From Blautia sp. (GTDB lineage: Bacteria > Bacillota > Clostridia > Lachnospirales > Lachnospiraceae), in NCBI GenBank assembly GCA_021772055.1, contig JAETNR010000004.1, positions 89,424-153,423 of the forward strand: a DNA stretch of 64,000 nucleotides, read 5' to 3'. A program made the translations under genes and the position numbers. Below the pieces are notes generated by a model that worked only from the letters and a program-made list of their open reading frames with translations, ran no database searches and was not told the DNA's origin. Below, piece after piece: positions 25,758 to 34,833 of the stretch (position 1 is its first letter; each line of letters opens with the position of its first letter).

Positions 25758-27875
25758 TCAGCAGCACACCGAGCGCTGAGGAAATTCCTTGCTGATAATC
25801 TCTGCCTCCATGGGCCTTTCAAAATAAAATCCCTGGATCATGGAAATACCCATATGATTGAGAAAATCCAGTTCATCCTGCATTTCCACCCCTTCTGCAC
25901 AAAGCTCCAGATCCATATTCTCGGAAAGTTCATGAAGGAACGAAACAACCACCTGATTATACTGATTCACAGGCAGACGGCTGGTATATTCCCGGTCTAC
26001 CTTGATCTGGCTGATGGGAAGCCCCTTCAGATAACGGAAGCCGGAATAGCCTGTACCAAAATCATCCAGTGCAACGCCGATTCCCAGATTGCGAAGCTCC
26101 TGGCAGAAATGGATTGCAGTTTCAAGGTTATTCAGGATCGAGGTTTCGGTGAGCTCCAGGGTCAGGTTGGAAGGATCAAGCCCGGAGGTCTCACACTGCT
26201 TTTTTACATATTGCACCAGGCTTGCGTCGGAAACCTGTTGGGCCGCAATGTTGGCGTGGACAACTACATGATTGCTGCCATTGTTCCACCTGGAACACTC
26301 CCGAATGGCTTTCTTCAGGACCCATCTTCCAATTGGGAGAATAAGCCCGGAATATTCCAGGGTCTGAATCATTTCCATCTGTCCGAGTCCGGGGAATGCC
26401 GGATTGCTGTATCGAAGCAGGGCCTCCGCCCCAATCCAGCGTGAAGTGCCGTTTTCGTGTTTTACAATAGGCTGGTAAACAACACGGAAATGCCGGAAAT
26501 CATGCTCAATATCCAGGCGCATTTCATTTTCCAGCTGGTATTGTTTGGAAAAATCAATGCTGTTCTGTTTGGCAAAAAAGCTGACATCGCGTTTATCTTC
26601 CCTGGAAATACGGTACAGGCAGAGATTGGCATTGCTGAGAAGCTCTTCTGCTGTGTGCCCGTGTTCAGGATACAGGAGAGCAGCGGTAAAGGTATCTACA
26701 TAAATAATGTGCCCATCCAGTTCTCTGGGCCTGCTCACAATGTGCTGAAATGGAGTAAGCTTCTCTAGCACTTTCTCTTTTTGGTGTTCTTTCAGATGAA
26801 TCAGGAACTCGTCCCCTCCGAAACGGTAAATTCCCAGTGCTTGGGGAAAATACAGCTTCAGCATATTTCCAAACTCTTTTAATACATGGTCGCCGAATTT
26901 GTGGCCGAACATTTCATTATAGGATTTGAACTTGCGGATATCCATATAAAGAATACAGCCCTTTGCATTCGGATCCTGAAGAACCGCATCCATTTCGGTC
27001 AGGAAAGAGCGCCTGTTCTTCAGACCTGTGAGGATATCGTAATAAAGCATATGATGGATCTTCTGCTCCTTTTCTTTTTGCTCTGTAATATCAAGAAGGG
27101 AGCCTGCAAGAAGAAGGGGCTTCCCCTGGGCATCGTGGAGGCCTTTTCCCTGACAGCGGACCCAGATGACCCTTCCGTCCCTGGTCTGCAGACGGAATTC
27201 CGCATACTGATCTTCCGAACTGCCGGAAAAAAAGGGAGTTATGGAATCCAGGAAAATCTGACGGTCCTCCATTACTACGAAAGAAAGCAGACGATCAAGG
27301 GCATCCGAAAAAGTGGGGGAATCCAAAGAGAGAACTTCCAGTGCTTTCGGGGAAAGAGTACAGGTATTCTCTGCAAAATTAAGCTGGAATATGTAGTCTG
27401 CTGCGCCTTCAAGAATGAGCTGATTTACGGATTGAGCGTGCTCAAGCTCACTGATGATCTGCTCCAGATGACGATCATATTCCCTGGTCGGCTCATAGTC
27501 AACGGAAAGGAAGCCTAAAAGATGATCAGAATCTCCGAAATGATACATATACGAAACCGCACTTAAGCACCCCTGCGCTGCATCAAGGGCTACATGGCAA
27601 TTTTCCCGGCTGGTATGGCCGGTTCTCAGGCGCTGGATTTCCTGCCGGAATACCATACGGCTTTTCTCCGGGAAAAAAGTTTCGAATTCCTCCATGGGAA
27701 TCCTGGCTGGCACCTCAGCTTTCTTATAATATAAAAGATCCGCCAGTTTTTTCGAAAGCCAGATTTTATTTTCTTTTAGATCCAGTAAGTAGATTTCTCC
27801 GATGGCATCGACTGAAAAATGAAAATTTTCATGCTCATTCACAAAGGAATTCCATTCAAAGTATTGTTTTTCCAT
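25758..27875 (-). CDS. PAS-GGDEF-EAL cyclic-di-GMP enzyme
   Basis: 705-aa soluble signalling protein. The N-terminal ~140 residues look like a divergent sensor. A PAS/PAC module follows (~150-272, ending 'SLLDITEQKEKEQK'), then GGDEF (~275-440, 'YDILTGLKNRRSFL', signature 'RFGGDEF') and EAL (~450-695). Both signatures are intact. EAL metal and catalytic residues are all visible: 'GAEALLRY', 'VHANIAAQQV', 'LELTETSI', 'DDFGTGYSGF', 'QIKVDREY', 'CAEGVE' and 'MIQGFYF'. It could therefore make and degrade c-di-GMP; a net phosphodiesterase role is a guess. No transmembrane segment is seen. It is divergent from the membrane GGDEF gene at 28087. Confidence 0.93.
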   Translation of the reverse strand: MEKQYFEWNSFVNEHENFHFSVDAIGEIYLLDLKENKIWLSKKLADLLYYKKAEVPARIPMEEFETFFPEKSRMVFRQEIQRLRTGHTSRENCHVALDAAQGCLSAVSYMYHFGDSDHLLGFLSVDYEPTREYDRHLEQIISELEHAQSVNQLILEGAADYIFQLNFAENTCTLSPKALEVLSLDSPTFSDALDRLLSFVVMEDRQIFLDSITPFFSGSSEDQYAEFRLQTRDGRVIWVRCQGKGLHDAQGKPLLLAGSLLDITEQKEKEQKIHHMLYYDILTGLKNRRSFLTEMDAVLQDPNAKGCILYMDIRKFKSYNEMFGHKFGDHVLKEFGNMLKLYFPQALGIYRFGGDEFLIHLKEHQKEKVLEKLTPFQHIVSRPRELDGHIIYVDTFTAALLYPEHGHTAEELLSNANLCLYRISREDKRDVSFFAKQNSIDFSKQYQLENEMRLDIEHDFRHFRVVYQPIVKHENGTSRWIGAEALLRYSNPAFPGLGQMEMIQTLEYSGLILPIGRWVLKKAIRECSRWNNGSNHVVVHANIAAQQVSDASLVQYVKKQCETSGLDPSNLTLELTETSILNNLETAIHFCQELRNLGIGVALDDFGTGYSGFRYLKGLPISQIKVDREYTSRLPVNQYNQVVVSFLHELSENMDLELCAEGVEMQDELDFLNHMGISMIQGFYFERPMEAEIISKEFPQRSVCC

Positions 27876-27922
27876 AGGCTGCTGTCCTTTTTTTGTGCAT
27901 AATTCCCCACTATTATACTTTA

Positions 27923-28042
27923 ACTATACTGCATTCTTTTTCGAAATACAATACGGCAATATGGATAAAAAAATCCGAAATAGCGAAAACTGTTTCGGTT
28001 ACAGAAATAAAAATTGTAATTCAGCCCCAAATCCATTATACT
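27923..28042. promoter_or_regulatory. Divergent promoters of the two c-di-GMP genes
   Basis: Minus strand: TTGTAT (27946-27951) - 17 nt - TATAGT (27923-27928). Plus strand: TTGTAA (28014-28019) - 17 nt - TATACT (28037-28042). The 211-bp intergenic region contains no c-di-GMP riboswitch that I can recognise. Confidence 0.6.
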
Positions 28043-28086
28043 ATTCATAATACACGTCTTTATTCCAGCGAAAACAGGAGGAGCCA

Positions 28087-29988
28087 ATGCGTACATTACA
28101 AAAAATAATCAGCAGATATATGTACCGGGTATCCGGGATTTTAGTAGTTTTGATATTGGGCTCTGTATTACTGGTTGAGGTTATAAATGAGCGTGAACTG
28201 GCCTGTGAAAGTGCTATGAGAACTTTTTCGCAGATGGAGCAGGTATTAGAAGAAAACCAGAAAGAGCTTGAGGAGATTCAGGAAGAATACAGGCAGACAT
28301 GTCTGCATAATGCGGAAGTAATTGCCCGTATTATAGAAGGTGCCCCTGAGGTATTGGAGGATGTAGAGGAATTAAAAAAAATTGCGGAATCTTTGGAGGT
28401 GGATGAAATCCATATTTTTGATTCCGCAGGCCGTATTTTTGCGGGAACGCATCCCCAGTATTATGATTATACATTTGATTCCGGTGAACAAATGATGTTT
28501 TTTAAGCCAATGTTGGAGGATAAAACATTAAAGCTTGTCCAGGATATCACCCCCAATACTGCTGAGGGAAAGCAGATGCAGTATTCTGCACTTTGGAGTA
28601 ATAACGGGGAGTTTATCGTTCAGGTAGGAATGGAGCCTGTGAATGTCATTAAGGTTACAAAAAAGAATGAGCTGTCTTATATTTTCTCTTTGTTCTGCGT
28701 GAATACGGAGATTAATTATTACGCGATCGACTGTGAAACAGGGGATGTTGCAGGCTGCTCTGCCCAGGAAATGATAGGACGTAATATTACCGAAATTGGT
28801 CTCAACCTGGAAGATATCAAAAACGGAGAAACCGGCTTTGACGCAAAAATCAACGGCAGGAATTCTTTTTGCGTATTTAAAAAAATAGGGGACAATTACA
28901 TTGGCCGGGTGGCCTTGGGCAGAAATCTTTACCGCCGGATTCCCATGACAATGTTTCTTCTTTTGGTCTGCCTGACCATGATCGCGCTTTTTCTGGCAAA
29001 TGCGGTCATACGTTATATGAACAGATATGTGGTGGATGAAATCCATGATGTGAACAAAAAACTGAAGGCAATTGCCAACGGGAGTCTTGAGGAGACGGTA
29101 GACAGCAGGGACAGCATTGAATTTTCGGAATTAAGCAACTACATTAACATGATGGTAAAAAGCCTGGTGGACAGCAAGAAAAAAATGTCCTATGTTCTGA
29201 GCAAAACGGATATGTATATTGGCGTGTACGAATATAACAGGCAAGTGGGAAAATTCCATTTCACGGATTATATTTCAAAAATACTGCCGCTGGATGGAAA
29301 GAAGATGGAAGAACTGTTTTCGGATGTGGAAAAATTCAGGAAATTTATCAGTGAAATACGTGCAAATCCCATACCGGACGAACCGGGAGTATACCAGGTA
29401 GGGGAACGGTATATCAGGCTGGAGGAAATAGAAGAAAATCAGGCGGTCCTGGGCGTTTTGGCTGATGTGACTGCTGAAATGATAAGACGCAGGAAGATTG
29501 AAGAGGAAAGAGATATTGATCAGCTGACAGGACTGTATAACAGACGGGGGCTGGATACACAGCTTGCTGTTTTGTTTGAGAATCCGGAACAGCTTGGATA
29601 CAGCGCCATGATCATGATAGATACCGATGATCTGAAAGAAATCAATGACACATACGGACATGAAATGGGAGACATTTATCTGAAAGAAATATCCAGGCTT
29701 TTTAAGCATTTCGGATCAAAAAGCAGCATCGTATCCAGGCAGGGAGGCGATGAGTTTGTACTATTTTTATATGCTTATGAAAGTGAGGAGTCACTTCATA
29801 AAGAAATCGAAGCCTTTACCGATCTTCAGGACCATAGTTTTACACAGCTTGGGGAGAAAGAAAGGGTTCCCCTGCGGTTTTCCTTTGGCTGCTGCTTCAC
29901 AGACGGAAGTACAGATTATCAGATGCTGTTAAAAGAGGCTGATAAAAAAATGTATTTGAATAAACTGAAGCGGAAAAGCAAATTTTAA
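28087..29988 (+). CDS. Membrane-bound diguanylate cyclase with extracellular sensor
   Basis: 633 aa. TM1 ('VSGILVVLILGSVLLVEV', ~10-30), an outside sensor domain of ~260 residues with a helical start and dCache-like mixed composition, TM2 ('TMFLLLVCLTMIALFLANAVI', ~282-305), a HAMP-like linker, a short PAS-like region (~370-470), and a C-terminal GGDEF domain: 'DIDQLTGLYNRRGLD', 'IDTDDLKEINDTYGHEMGD', 'RQGGDEFVLFL'. The signature is intact, so c-di-GMP synthesis is likely; no EAL domain. AGGAGG lies eight bases before ATG 28087. The ligand is unknown; the peptide-transport operon begins only 175 nt downstream but has its own promoter. Confidence 0.9.
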   Translation: MRTLQKIISRYMYRVSGILVVLILGSVLLVEVINERELACESAMRTFSQMEQVLEENQKELEEIQEEYRQTCLHNAEVIARIIEGAPEVLEDVEELKKIAESLEVDEIHIFDSAGRIFAGTHPQYYDYTFDSGEQMMFFKPMLEDKTLKLVQDITPNTAEGKQMQYSALWSNNGEFIVQVGMEPVNVIKVTKKNELSYIFSLFCVNTEINYYAIDCETGDVAGCSAQEMIGRNITEIGLNLEDIKNGETGFDAKINGRNSFCVFKKIGDNYIGRVALGRNLYRRIPMTMFLLLVCLTMIALFLANAVIRYMNRYVVDEIHDVNKKLKAIANGSLEETVDSRDSIEFSELSNYINMMVKSLVDSKKKMSYVLSKTDMYIGVYEYNRQVGKFHFTDYISKILPLDGKKMEELFSDVEKFRKFISEIRANPIPDEPGVYQVGERYIRLEEIEENQAVLGVLADVTAEMIRRRKIEEERDIDQLTGLYNRRGLDTQLAVLFENPEQLGYSAMIMIDTDDLKEINDTYGHEMGDIYLKEISRLFKHFGSKSSIVSRQGGDEFVLFLYAYESEESLHKEIEAFTDLQDHSFTQLGEKERVPLRFSFGCCFTDGSTDYQMLLKEADKKMYLNKLKRKSKF

Positions 29989-29999
29989 GGCAATTGGAG

Positions 30000-30029
30000 T
30001 TGACAACTTATTTCCTGCTGTAATATAAT
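30000..30029 (+). promoter_or_regulatory. Promoter of the opp-pxp operon
   Basis: TTGACA (30000-30005), 18-nt spacer, TATAAT (30024-30029). The ~130-nt leader contains GGCACTTT..AAAGTGTCC (about 30045-30071), a short stem whose role is unknown. Confidence 0.8.
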
Positions 30030-30163
30030 AATGACTATGCAACGGGGCACTTTGGATTCTGTGAAAGTGTCCTTTTCTGTTAATAAGGAGTTTAGGATGG
30101 TAAAGTGGAACAGTAAAGCCCTTTGCCGGAATACGCCAAACCAAAGAAAGAGGAGGAAAAGAG

Positions 30164-31777
30164 ATGAAGAAAAAAATAACCGCAGCGATTATGTGTACTC
30201 TGATGGCTGCAACCACCATGTTTGGTTCTGTGCCTGTGATGGCAGAAGGAGAGCAGGTGCTGAATACCTACCGCAGGAACGAACCTGCAACACTGGACCG
30301 TGTAGCTCCCACCATTGATGAGTCAGGCAAATATATCCTTCACGATGCTTCGGAACCGCTGGTTCGTATTGTGAATGGAGTGACAACAGAGGCAGGCTGT
30401 GAATCCTACGAATATGATGAAGAGAACCTGACTTACACCTTTAAGCTTCGTGAGAATTACTGGGAGGATGGTGTTCAGGTAAAGGCTGCTGATTATTTGT
30501 ATTCCTTCCAGCGTATGGTTGATCCGGATACTGCTTACGGCTATGTGTCTGATCTGTACTGCATTGAAAATGCAGAGGCAATCAATGCAGGTGAGAAAGA
30601 AGTTTCCGAGCTTGGGGTGACCGCTCCGGATGATATGACCCTTGTTGTTAAGCTTAACGAGGTAACCCCGGCGTTTCTGCAAGTAGTTCCTTTGTACCCT
30701 CAGAGACAGGATTTTGTAGAGCAGTGCGGCGATTCTTATGGAATTGATGCAGATAAATTCTTAAGCTGCGGTCCTTTCCGGGTAACGGAATGGGAGCACA
30801 ACAGCTATATTGATATGGTTCCCAACGAAAAGTACTGGGATGCTGCAAACGTAAAACTGGAAAAGGTTCATGTTGCTCTGACAAATGACGCCAATACCCT
30901 TTACAGCTCTATGCTGGCCGGAACTCTGGATTATATGGAAACATCCACACCGGAGTACATAGAGACATTTGAAGGAATGGATGATCTGGTAGTTCAGGAC
31001 AACGTGAGCCCTGCCCTTGGATTTATCGTATTTAACTGTGAAGATGAGCTGATGTCCAATGTTAAGGTACGTCAGGCATTCTCTCTGGCAATTAACAGAG
31101 AATTGTTTACAGAGATGATCTATCATGGACTTTCCTACCCGGCATACGGACTTCTTTCCAGCGCCAACGGTATTGACGGCGTTTCCTTCCGGGATAAAGT
31201 GGAAGAGCCGCTGAAGGCTTTTGCAGAAGAGTCAGCAGATCCCAAGGAATTACTGATTGAAGGCCTTACAGAGCTTGGCATGGATCCGGATCCGGCGAAC
31301 CTGACGGTGACCTTAAGCACTGGCTCCACCTCTGCAGCTGCTCAGAACAGTATGGCGGTATTCCAGCAGTGTTTCCTGGAAACACTTGGCGTAACAATGG
31401 TTTCGGATGCTACAGAATGGGCTACCTTCTGGAATGACTGCAAGGGCGGCGATTTCCAGATGGCATATCTGGCATGGTCCGGCGAAGTGGATGTCTCCTT
31501 CCTGTTTAATCTGTTCTTAAGTGATTCCGCACAGATGCCCTGCTTCTACTACACAGAAGAATTTGATGAAATTGTGAAAAAAGCCAACAAATCAACTGAT
31601 GCGGAAGAACGCTTCCAGTTATACGGCGAGGCTGAAAAAATGATTATTGTTGACCAGTGCCAGATTGCGCCGGTTTATTATGAAGTAAACAGATCTGTGC
31701 TTCGCTCCAAAGTGAAAAACTGGGATTACAATGTATTTTCCACTGCAGGACGTAAGGACGTTTATATTGAAGAATAA
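30164..31777 (+). CDS. oppA: Peptide ABC transporter substrate-binding protein
   Basis: 537-aa extracytoplasmic solute-binding protein of family 5 (SBP_bac_5), expected to capture oligopeptides. The family patterns are 'YTFKLRENYWEDGVQVKAADYLYSFQRMVDP' (seen at ~90-120), 'YPQRQDFVEQCGD', 'GPFRVTEWEHNSYIDMVPNEKYW' and 'VRQAFSLAINREL'. The signal peptide has a cleavage-like 'PVMAEG' but no lipobox cysteine, unusual for a Gram-positive binding protein that must stay at the membrane. GGAGG lies nine bases before ATG 30164. It is the first gene of the transporter operon, and a double stem-loop separates it from oppB. Confidence 0.93.
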   Translation: MKKKITAAIMCTLMAATTMFGSVPVMAEGEQVLNTYRRNEPATLDRVAPTIDESGKYILHDASEPLVRIVNGVTTEAGCESYEYDEENLTYTFKLRENYWEDGVQVKAADYLYSFQRMVDPDTAYGYVSDLYCIENAEAINAGEKEVSELGVTAPDDMTLVVKLNEVTPAFLQVVPLYPQRQDFVEQCGDSYGIDADKFLSCGPFRVTEWEHNSYIDMVPNEKYWDAANVKLEKVHVALTNDANTLYSSMLAGTLDYMETSTPEYIETFEGMDDLVVQDNVSPALGFIVFNCEDELMSNVKVRQAFSLAINRELFTEMIYHGLSYPAYGLLSSANGIDGVSFRDKVEEPLKAFAEESADPKELLIEGLTELGMDPDPANLTVTLSTGSTSAAAQNSMAVFQQCFLETLGVTMVSDATEWATFWNDCKGGDFQMAYLAWSGEVDVSFLFNLFLSDSAQMPCFYYTEEFDEIVKKANKSTDAEERFQLYGEAEKMIIVDQCQIAPVYYEVNRSVLRSKVKNWDYNVFSTAGRKDVYIEE

Positions 31778-31785
31778 TTTATGAA

Positions 31786-31836
31786 GGTATCAAAAAGCCA
31801 GGGGGACCGAAAATGGTTCCTCCTGGTTTTTGTACC
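31786..31836 (+). terminator. Stem-loop 1 after oppA (partial terminator)
   Basis: GGTATCAAAAAGCCAGG.. pairs with ..CCTGGTTTTTGTACC; the T-run lies within the right arm. It probably attenuates read-through from the highly needed binding-protein gene to the permease genes. Confidence 0.65.
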
Positions 31837-31838
31837 TT

Positions 31839-31885
31839 GGAGCATATTTGAAAGCCGGCCGCCCGGATGGCTTTCAAATGTGCTC
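31839..31885 (+). promoter_or_regulatory. Stem-loop 2 just before the oppB ribosome site
   Basis: GGAGCATATTTGAAAGCC (31839-31856) and GGCTTTCAAATGTGCTCC (31868-31885) are inverted repeats with one mismatch in 18 bp. It ends five bases before the AGAAAGGAGG ribosome site. An mRNA-stability or processing element is likely. Confidence 0.7.
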
Positions 31886-31908
31886 CGATAAGAAAGGAGG
31901 AGCGCAGA

Positions 31909-32841
31909 ATGAAAAAATATGTGGGAAAAAGAATTATTTACATGTTTTTCGTTTTGCTTGTTGTAACAACGATTACATTCTTTATGATGCATAATATCCC
32001 CGGGGATCCTTTGACGGCTCTTGTGCAGAAACTTCCGGAACAGACGAAGGCAAACTATTATGCAAAATACGGTCTGGATAAACCGGTATGGGAACAGTTT
32101 CTTTTGTTTCTGAAAGGGATCTTTACCGAGGGCTCCCTGGGAGAATCCATCCGTTATCCCGGACGAATGGTAAATGATATGCTGGCAAAATACTCCGTAA
32201 GCTCAGGAGAGATCGGACTGACTGCTGTTGCAGTGGGCTTTTTGCTTGGGATTATGATGGGTGTGGTATCAGCTCTTAAGAGAAACAAACTGCCGGACAA
32301 GCTGATCAGTGTCATTGCGATTATTGGCGTTTCCCTTCCCACCTTCGTGGTGGCATCCGTACTTCAGTATGTCTTTACTGTAAAGTTTCCCATCCTTCCG
32401 ACTATGGGCTGGGGAAGCCCCAAACATATGGTTCTTCCGATTATCTGCATGGCGCTGTCCCCTCTGGCAACCTATACGAGATATATGCGTTCCAGTGTAT
32501 TGGATGTGGTAAATCAGGATTATATTACTATGGCAGAAGCCAAGGGCATGAGCTTTGGAATGATCGTCAGAAGACATATCCTCAGGAATTCCATTCTTCC
32601 GTCACTGACGATTCTGGGGCCGAACATCGCGGATGTATTCACCGGTTCTTTTATTATTGAATCCATATTTAGTATTCCCGGTCTGGGAAGCTATTATATT
32701 ACCGCAGTCACGGACAGAGATTTCCCCATGATCATTGGTTCCACTATGTTCTATACAGGAATTTATATTCTCGCTCTTTTGATCGTGGACATCCTGTATG
32801 TAGTCATTGACCCGAGAATCCGGCTGTCTGAGCCAAACTAA
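31909..32841 (+). CDS. oppB: Peptide ABC transporter permease 1
   Basis: 310-aa inner-membrane permease with about six helices. The typical DppB/OppB start is 'MKKYVGKRIIYMFFVLLVVTTITFFMMHNIPGDP', and the EAA loop 'MAEAKGMSFGMIVRRHILRNSILPSLTILG' contacts the ATPases. The track's start at 31867 lies inside stem-loop 2; ATG 31909, with AAAGGAGG six to eight bases upstream, is the real start. It pairs with OppC to form the channel. Confidence 0.93.
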   Translation: MKKYVGKRIIYMFFVLLVVTTITFFMMHNIPGDPLTALVQKLPEQTKANYYAKYGLDKPVWEQFLLFLKGIFTEGSLGESIRYPGRMVNDMLAKYSVSSGEIGLTAVAVGFLLGIMMGVVSALKRNKLPDKLISVIAIIGVSLPTFVVASVLQYVFTVKFPILPTMGWGSPKHMVLPIICMALSPLATYTRYMRSSVLDVVNQDYITMAEAKGMSFGMIVRRHILRNSILPSLTILGPNIADVFTGSFIIESIFSIPGLGSYYITAVTDRDFPMIIGSTMFYTGIYILALLIVDILYVVIDPRIRLSEPN

Positions 32842-32878
32842 AGTGAGCATGTTTTGAGAAAGGCGGATAGAAAGTTTT

Positions 32879-33802
32879 ATGGAAGATAAGCATTTTACAG
32901 ATGCCCAGTTTGAGATCGTGGGCTGCAGCGATGCAGATGCGGAGAAACTGGGCAGACCTCAGACAACCTACTGGAAGGATGCCTGGAGAAGACTGAAGAA
33001 AAATCATCTGGCAATGATCGCTATGATACTTCTGATCCTGATCATTGCTTTGACGATATTCGGGCCTGCCATCAGCGGCTATGAATATGAAAAAATGAGT
33101 GCTGATATGAACCAGGGACCCAGCATGAAGCATTGGTTTGGGACAGATTCTCTGGGAAGGGATTTATTTGCCCGGGTATGGGCAGGCGGCCGTGTTTCCA
33201 TCATTATCGGTGTCGTGGGCGCGGTGATCACGACCATCATCGGCAGCATTTATGGCAGCATCTCTGCCTTTATAGGGGGAAGAACAGATTCTGTTATGAT
33301 GCGTATCGTGGAGATCATCAGCAGTATTCCTTACCTGATCGTGGTAATCCTGCTTTCTCTGATGCTGAATGATTCCGGCATAGGAAGTATTCTCCTGGCT
33401 TTGTGCCTGGTAGGATGGTGCCCTACGGCCCGTCTTGTGCGGGGACAGATCCTTCAGCTTTCCAGTGCGGAATATGTGACAGCAGCCAAAACTTTAGGGG
33501 TTCCCGGCTGGAAGATCATTACGCGGCACATGATTCCCAATACCCTAAGTGTGATCATTGTCAATCTGACATTCCGAATCCCGGGATATATTTTCAGCGA
33601 ATCCTTTTTAAGTTATGTAGGTCTTGGAATTAAAACACCGGACACCAGCTGGGGTATGCTGGCAGCTAGTGCGCAGCCCAATATTTTCTTTTACCCGTAT
33701 CAGCTGTTTTTTCCAGCGTTGATGATCGGCCTTACGATGCTGTCCTTCACCCTGTTCGGTGACGGACTCAGGGATGCGCTGGATCCGAAGCTTCGTCGAT
33801 AG
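32879..33802 (+). CDS. oppC: Peptide ABC transporter permease 2
   Basis: 307-aa second permease. The cytosolic N-terminus (~50 aa, containing 'TTYWKDAWRRLKKNHLAMIAM') is followed by TM1 and a further five helices; 'HWFGTDSLGRDLFARVWAGGRVSIIIG' is the OppC/DppC signature and 'TAAKTLGVPGWKIITRHMIPN' the EAA loop. The ribosome site is weak (AAAGGCGGAT more than 15 bases upstream, or TAGAAAG). It is 37 nt after oppB and 11 nt before oppD. Confidence 0.93.
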   Translation: MEDKHFTDAQFEIVGCSDADAEKLGRPQTTYWKDAWRRLKKNHLAMIAMILLILIIALTIFGPAISGYEYEKMSADMNQGPSMKHWFGTDSLGRDLFARVWAGGRVSIIIGVVGAVITTIIGSIYGSISAFIGGRTDSVMMRIVEIISSIPYLIVVILLSLMLNDSGIGSILLALCLVGWCPTARLVRGQILQLSSAEYVTAAKTLGVPGWKIITRHMIPNTLSVIIVNLTFRIPGYIFSESFLSYVGLGIKTPDTSWGMLAASAQPNIFFYPYQLFFPALMIGLTMLSFTLFGDGLRDALDPKLRR

Positions 33803-33813
33803 GAGGTAGGAAA

Positions 33814-34833
33814 ATGAGTCGTTTGCTGGAAGTAGAAAATTTACAGGTATCTTTTCACACATATGCCGGTGAGGTAAAGGCAGTAAGAGGTGTGACGTTT
33901 GGAGTAGAAAAAGGAGAGACGCTGGCAATGGTGGGAGAATCCGGATGCGGAAAATCCGTAACAGCCAAGGCCTTGATGCGTCTGTTTGAACGGACTGCCG
34001 GTGAGATCATGCCGGGTTCCGGGATCACGTTCGACGGAACGGATGTCCTGGCTTTGAATAAGAAGGCGCTGCATGCATTCCGGGGTGCGGAAATCGGCAT
34101 GATCTTTCAGGATCCCATGACTTCTCTTGATCCTACAATGACTGTGGGAAAACAGGTGGGAGAGTGCCTGATGGTACATAAGGGAATCAGCATGAAGGAG
34201 GCAGTGAAGCAGGCGGTGGATCTGCTGCGCCTGGTGGAAATCCCAAATCCGGAAGAAAGAGTCAAGGCCTATCCTCATCAGCTTTCCGGGGGAATGCGGC
34301 AGAGAGTTGTGATTGCCACTGCACTGGCCTGCAGCCCGAAGCTTCTGATCGCGGATGAGCCCACCACAGCACTTGACGTAACCATACAGGCGCAGGTGCT
34401 GGATTTGTTAAGAAATTTAAAAGAGAAACTTGGCACTGCCATTATACTGGTTACCCATGATCTGGGAATCGTGGCTGATTTTGCAGACCGCATCCAGGTA
34501 ATGTATGCGGGGGTAATTGTGGAAGAAGGAACAAAACAGGAGATTTTCAAGGAGTGTGACCATCCCTATACCTGGGCATTGCTTCGCTCCATTCCTACGG
34601 ATGATTCCTCGAAGGAGATGCTTTATTCCCTGAAGGGAACACCGCCGGATTTGATTATGGAACAGAAGGGCTGTCCTTTTGCGTCACGTTGTGAATACTG
34701 TATGCCTGTCTGCAAGGAATATGCACCGGAGTTTACGGTAAAAAGCCGGACACACAGGGTAGCCTGCTGGCTGCAGCATGAGAAGGCCCCAAGGATTCGG
34801 CGGCCTGTGGGACTGGGAGGTGAAATACGATGA
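33814..34833 (+). CDS. oppD: Peptide ABC transporter ATPase 1
   Basis: 339-aa ATP-binding subunit. Walker A '[17 protein letters not shown]', Q-loop '[19 protein letters not shown]', signature '[16 protein letters not shown]', Walker B '[13 protein letters not shown]' and H-loop 'ILVTHDLG' are all intact. The C-terminal oligopeptide extension has '[15 protein letters not shown]', whose cysteine pattern (C-x6-C-x2-C-x3-C) is that of the Fe-S/zinc motif in Opp/Dpp ATPases. AGGAGG precedes the ATG; it overlaps oppF by four bases. Confidence 0.95.
   Translation: MSRLLEVENLQVSFHTYAGEVKAVRGVTFGVEKGETLAMVGESGCGKSVTAKALMRLFERTAGEIMPGSGITFDGTDVLALNKKALHAFRGAEIGMIFQDPMTSLDPTMTVGKQVGECLMVHKGISMKEAVKQAVDLLRLVEIPNPEERVKAYPHQLSGGMRQRVVIATALACSPKLLIADEPTTALDVTIQAQVLDLLRNLKEKLGTAIILVTHDLGIVADFADRIQVMYAGVIVEEGTKQEIFKECDHPYTWALLRSIPTDDSSKEMLYSLKGTPPDLIMEQKGCPFASRCEYCMPVCKEYAPEFTVKSRTHRVACWLQHEKAPRIRRPVGLGGEIR

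Noticed and set aside
27876-28086. c-di-GMP riboswitch in the divergent region
   Set aside because: No recognisable GEMM-I or GEMM-II core; the space is taken up by two promoters.
30031-30318. 95-aa leader ORF in front of oppA
   Set aside because: Lacks a ribosome site and overlaps oppA in another frame; the leader more likely folds into a small stem.
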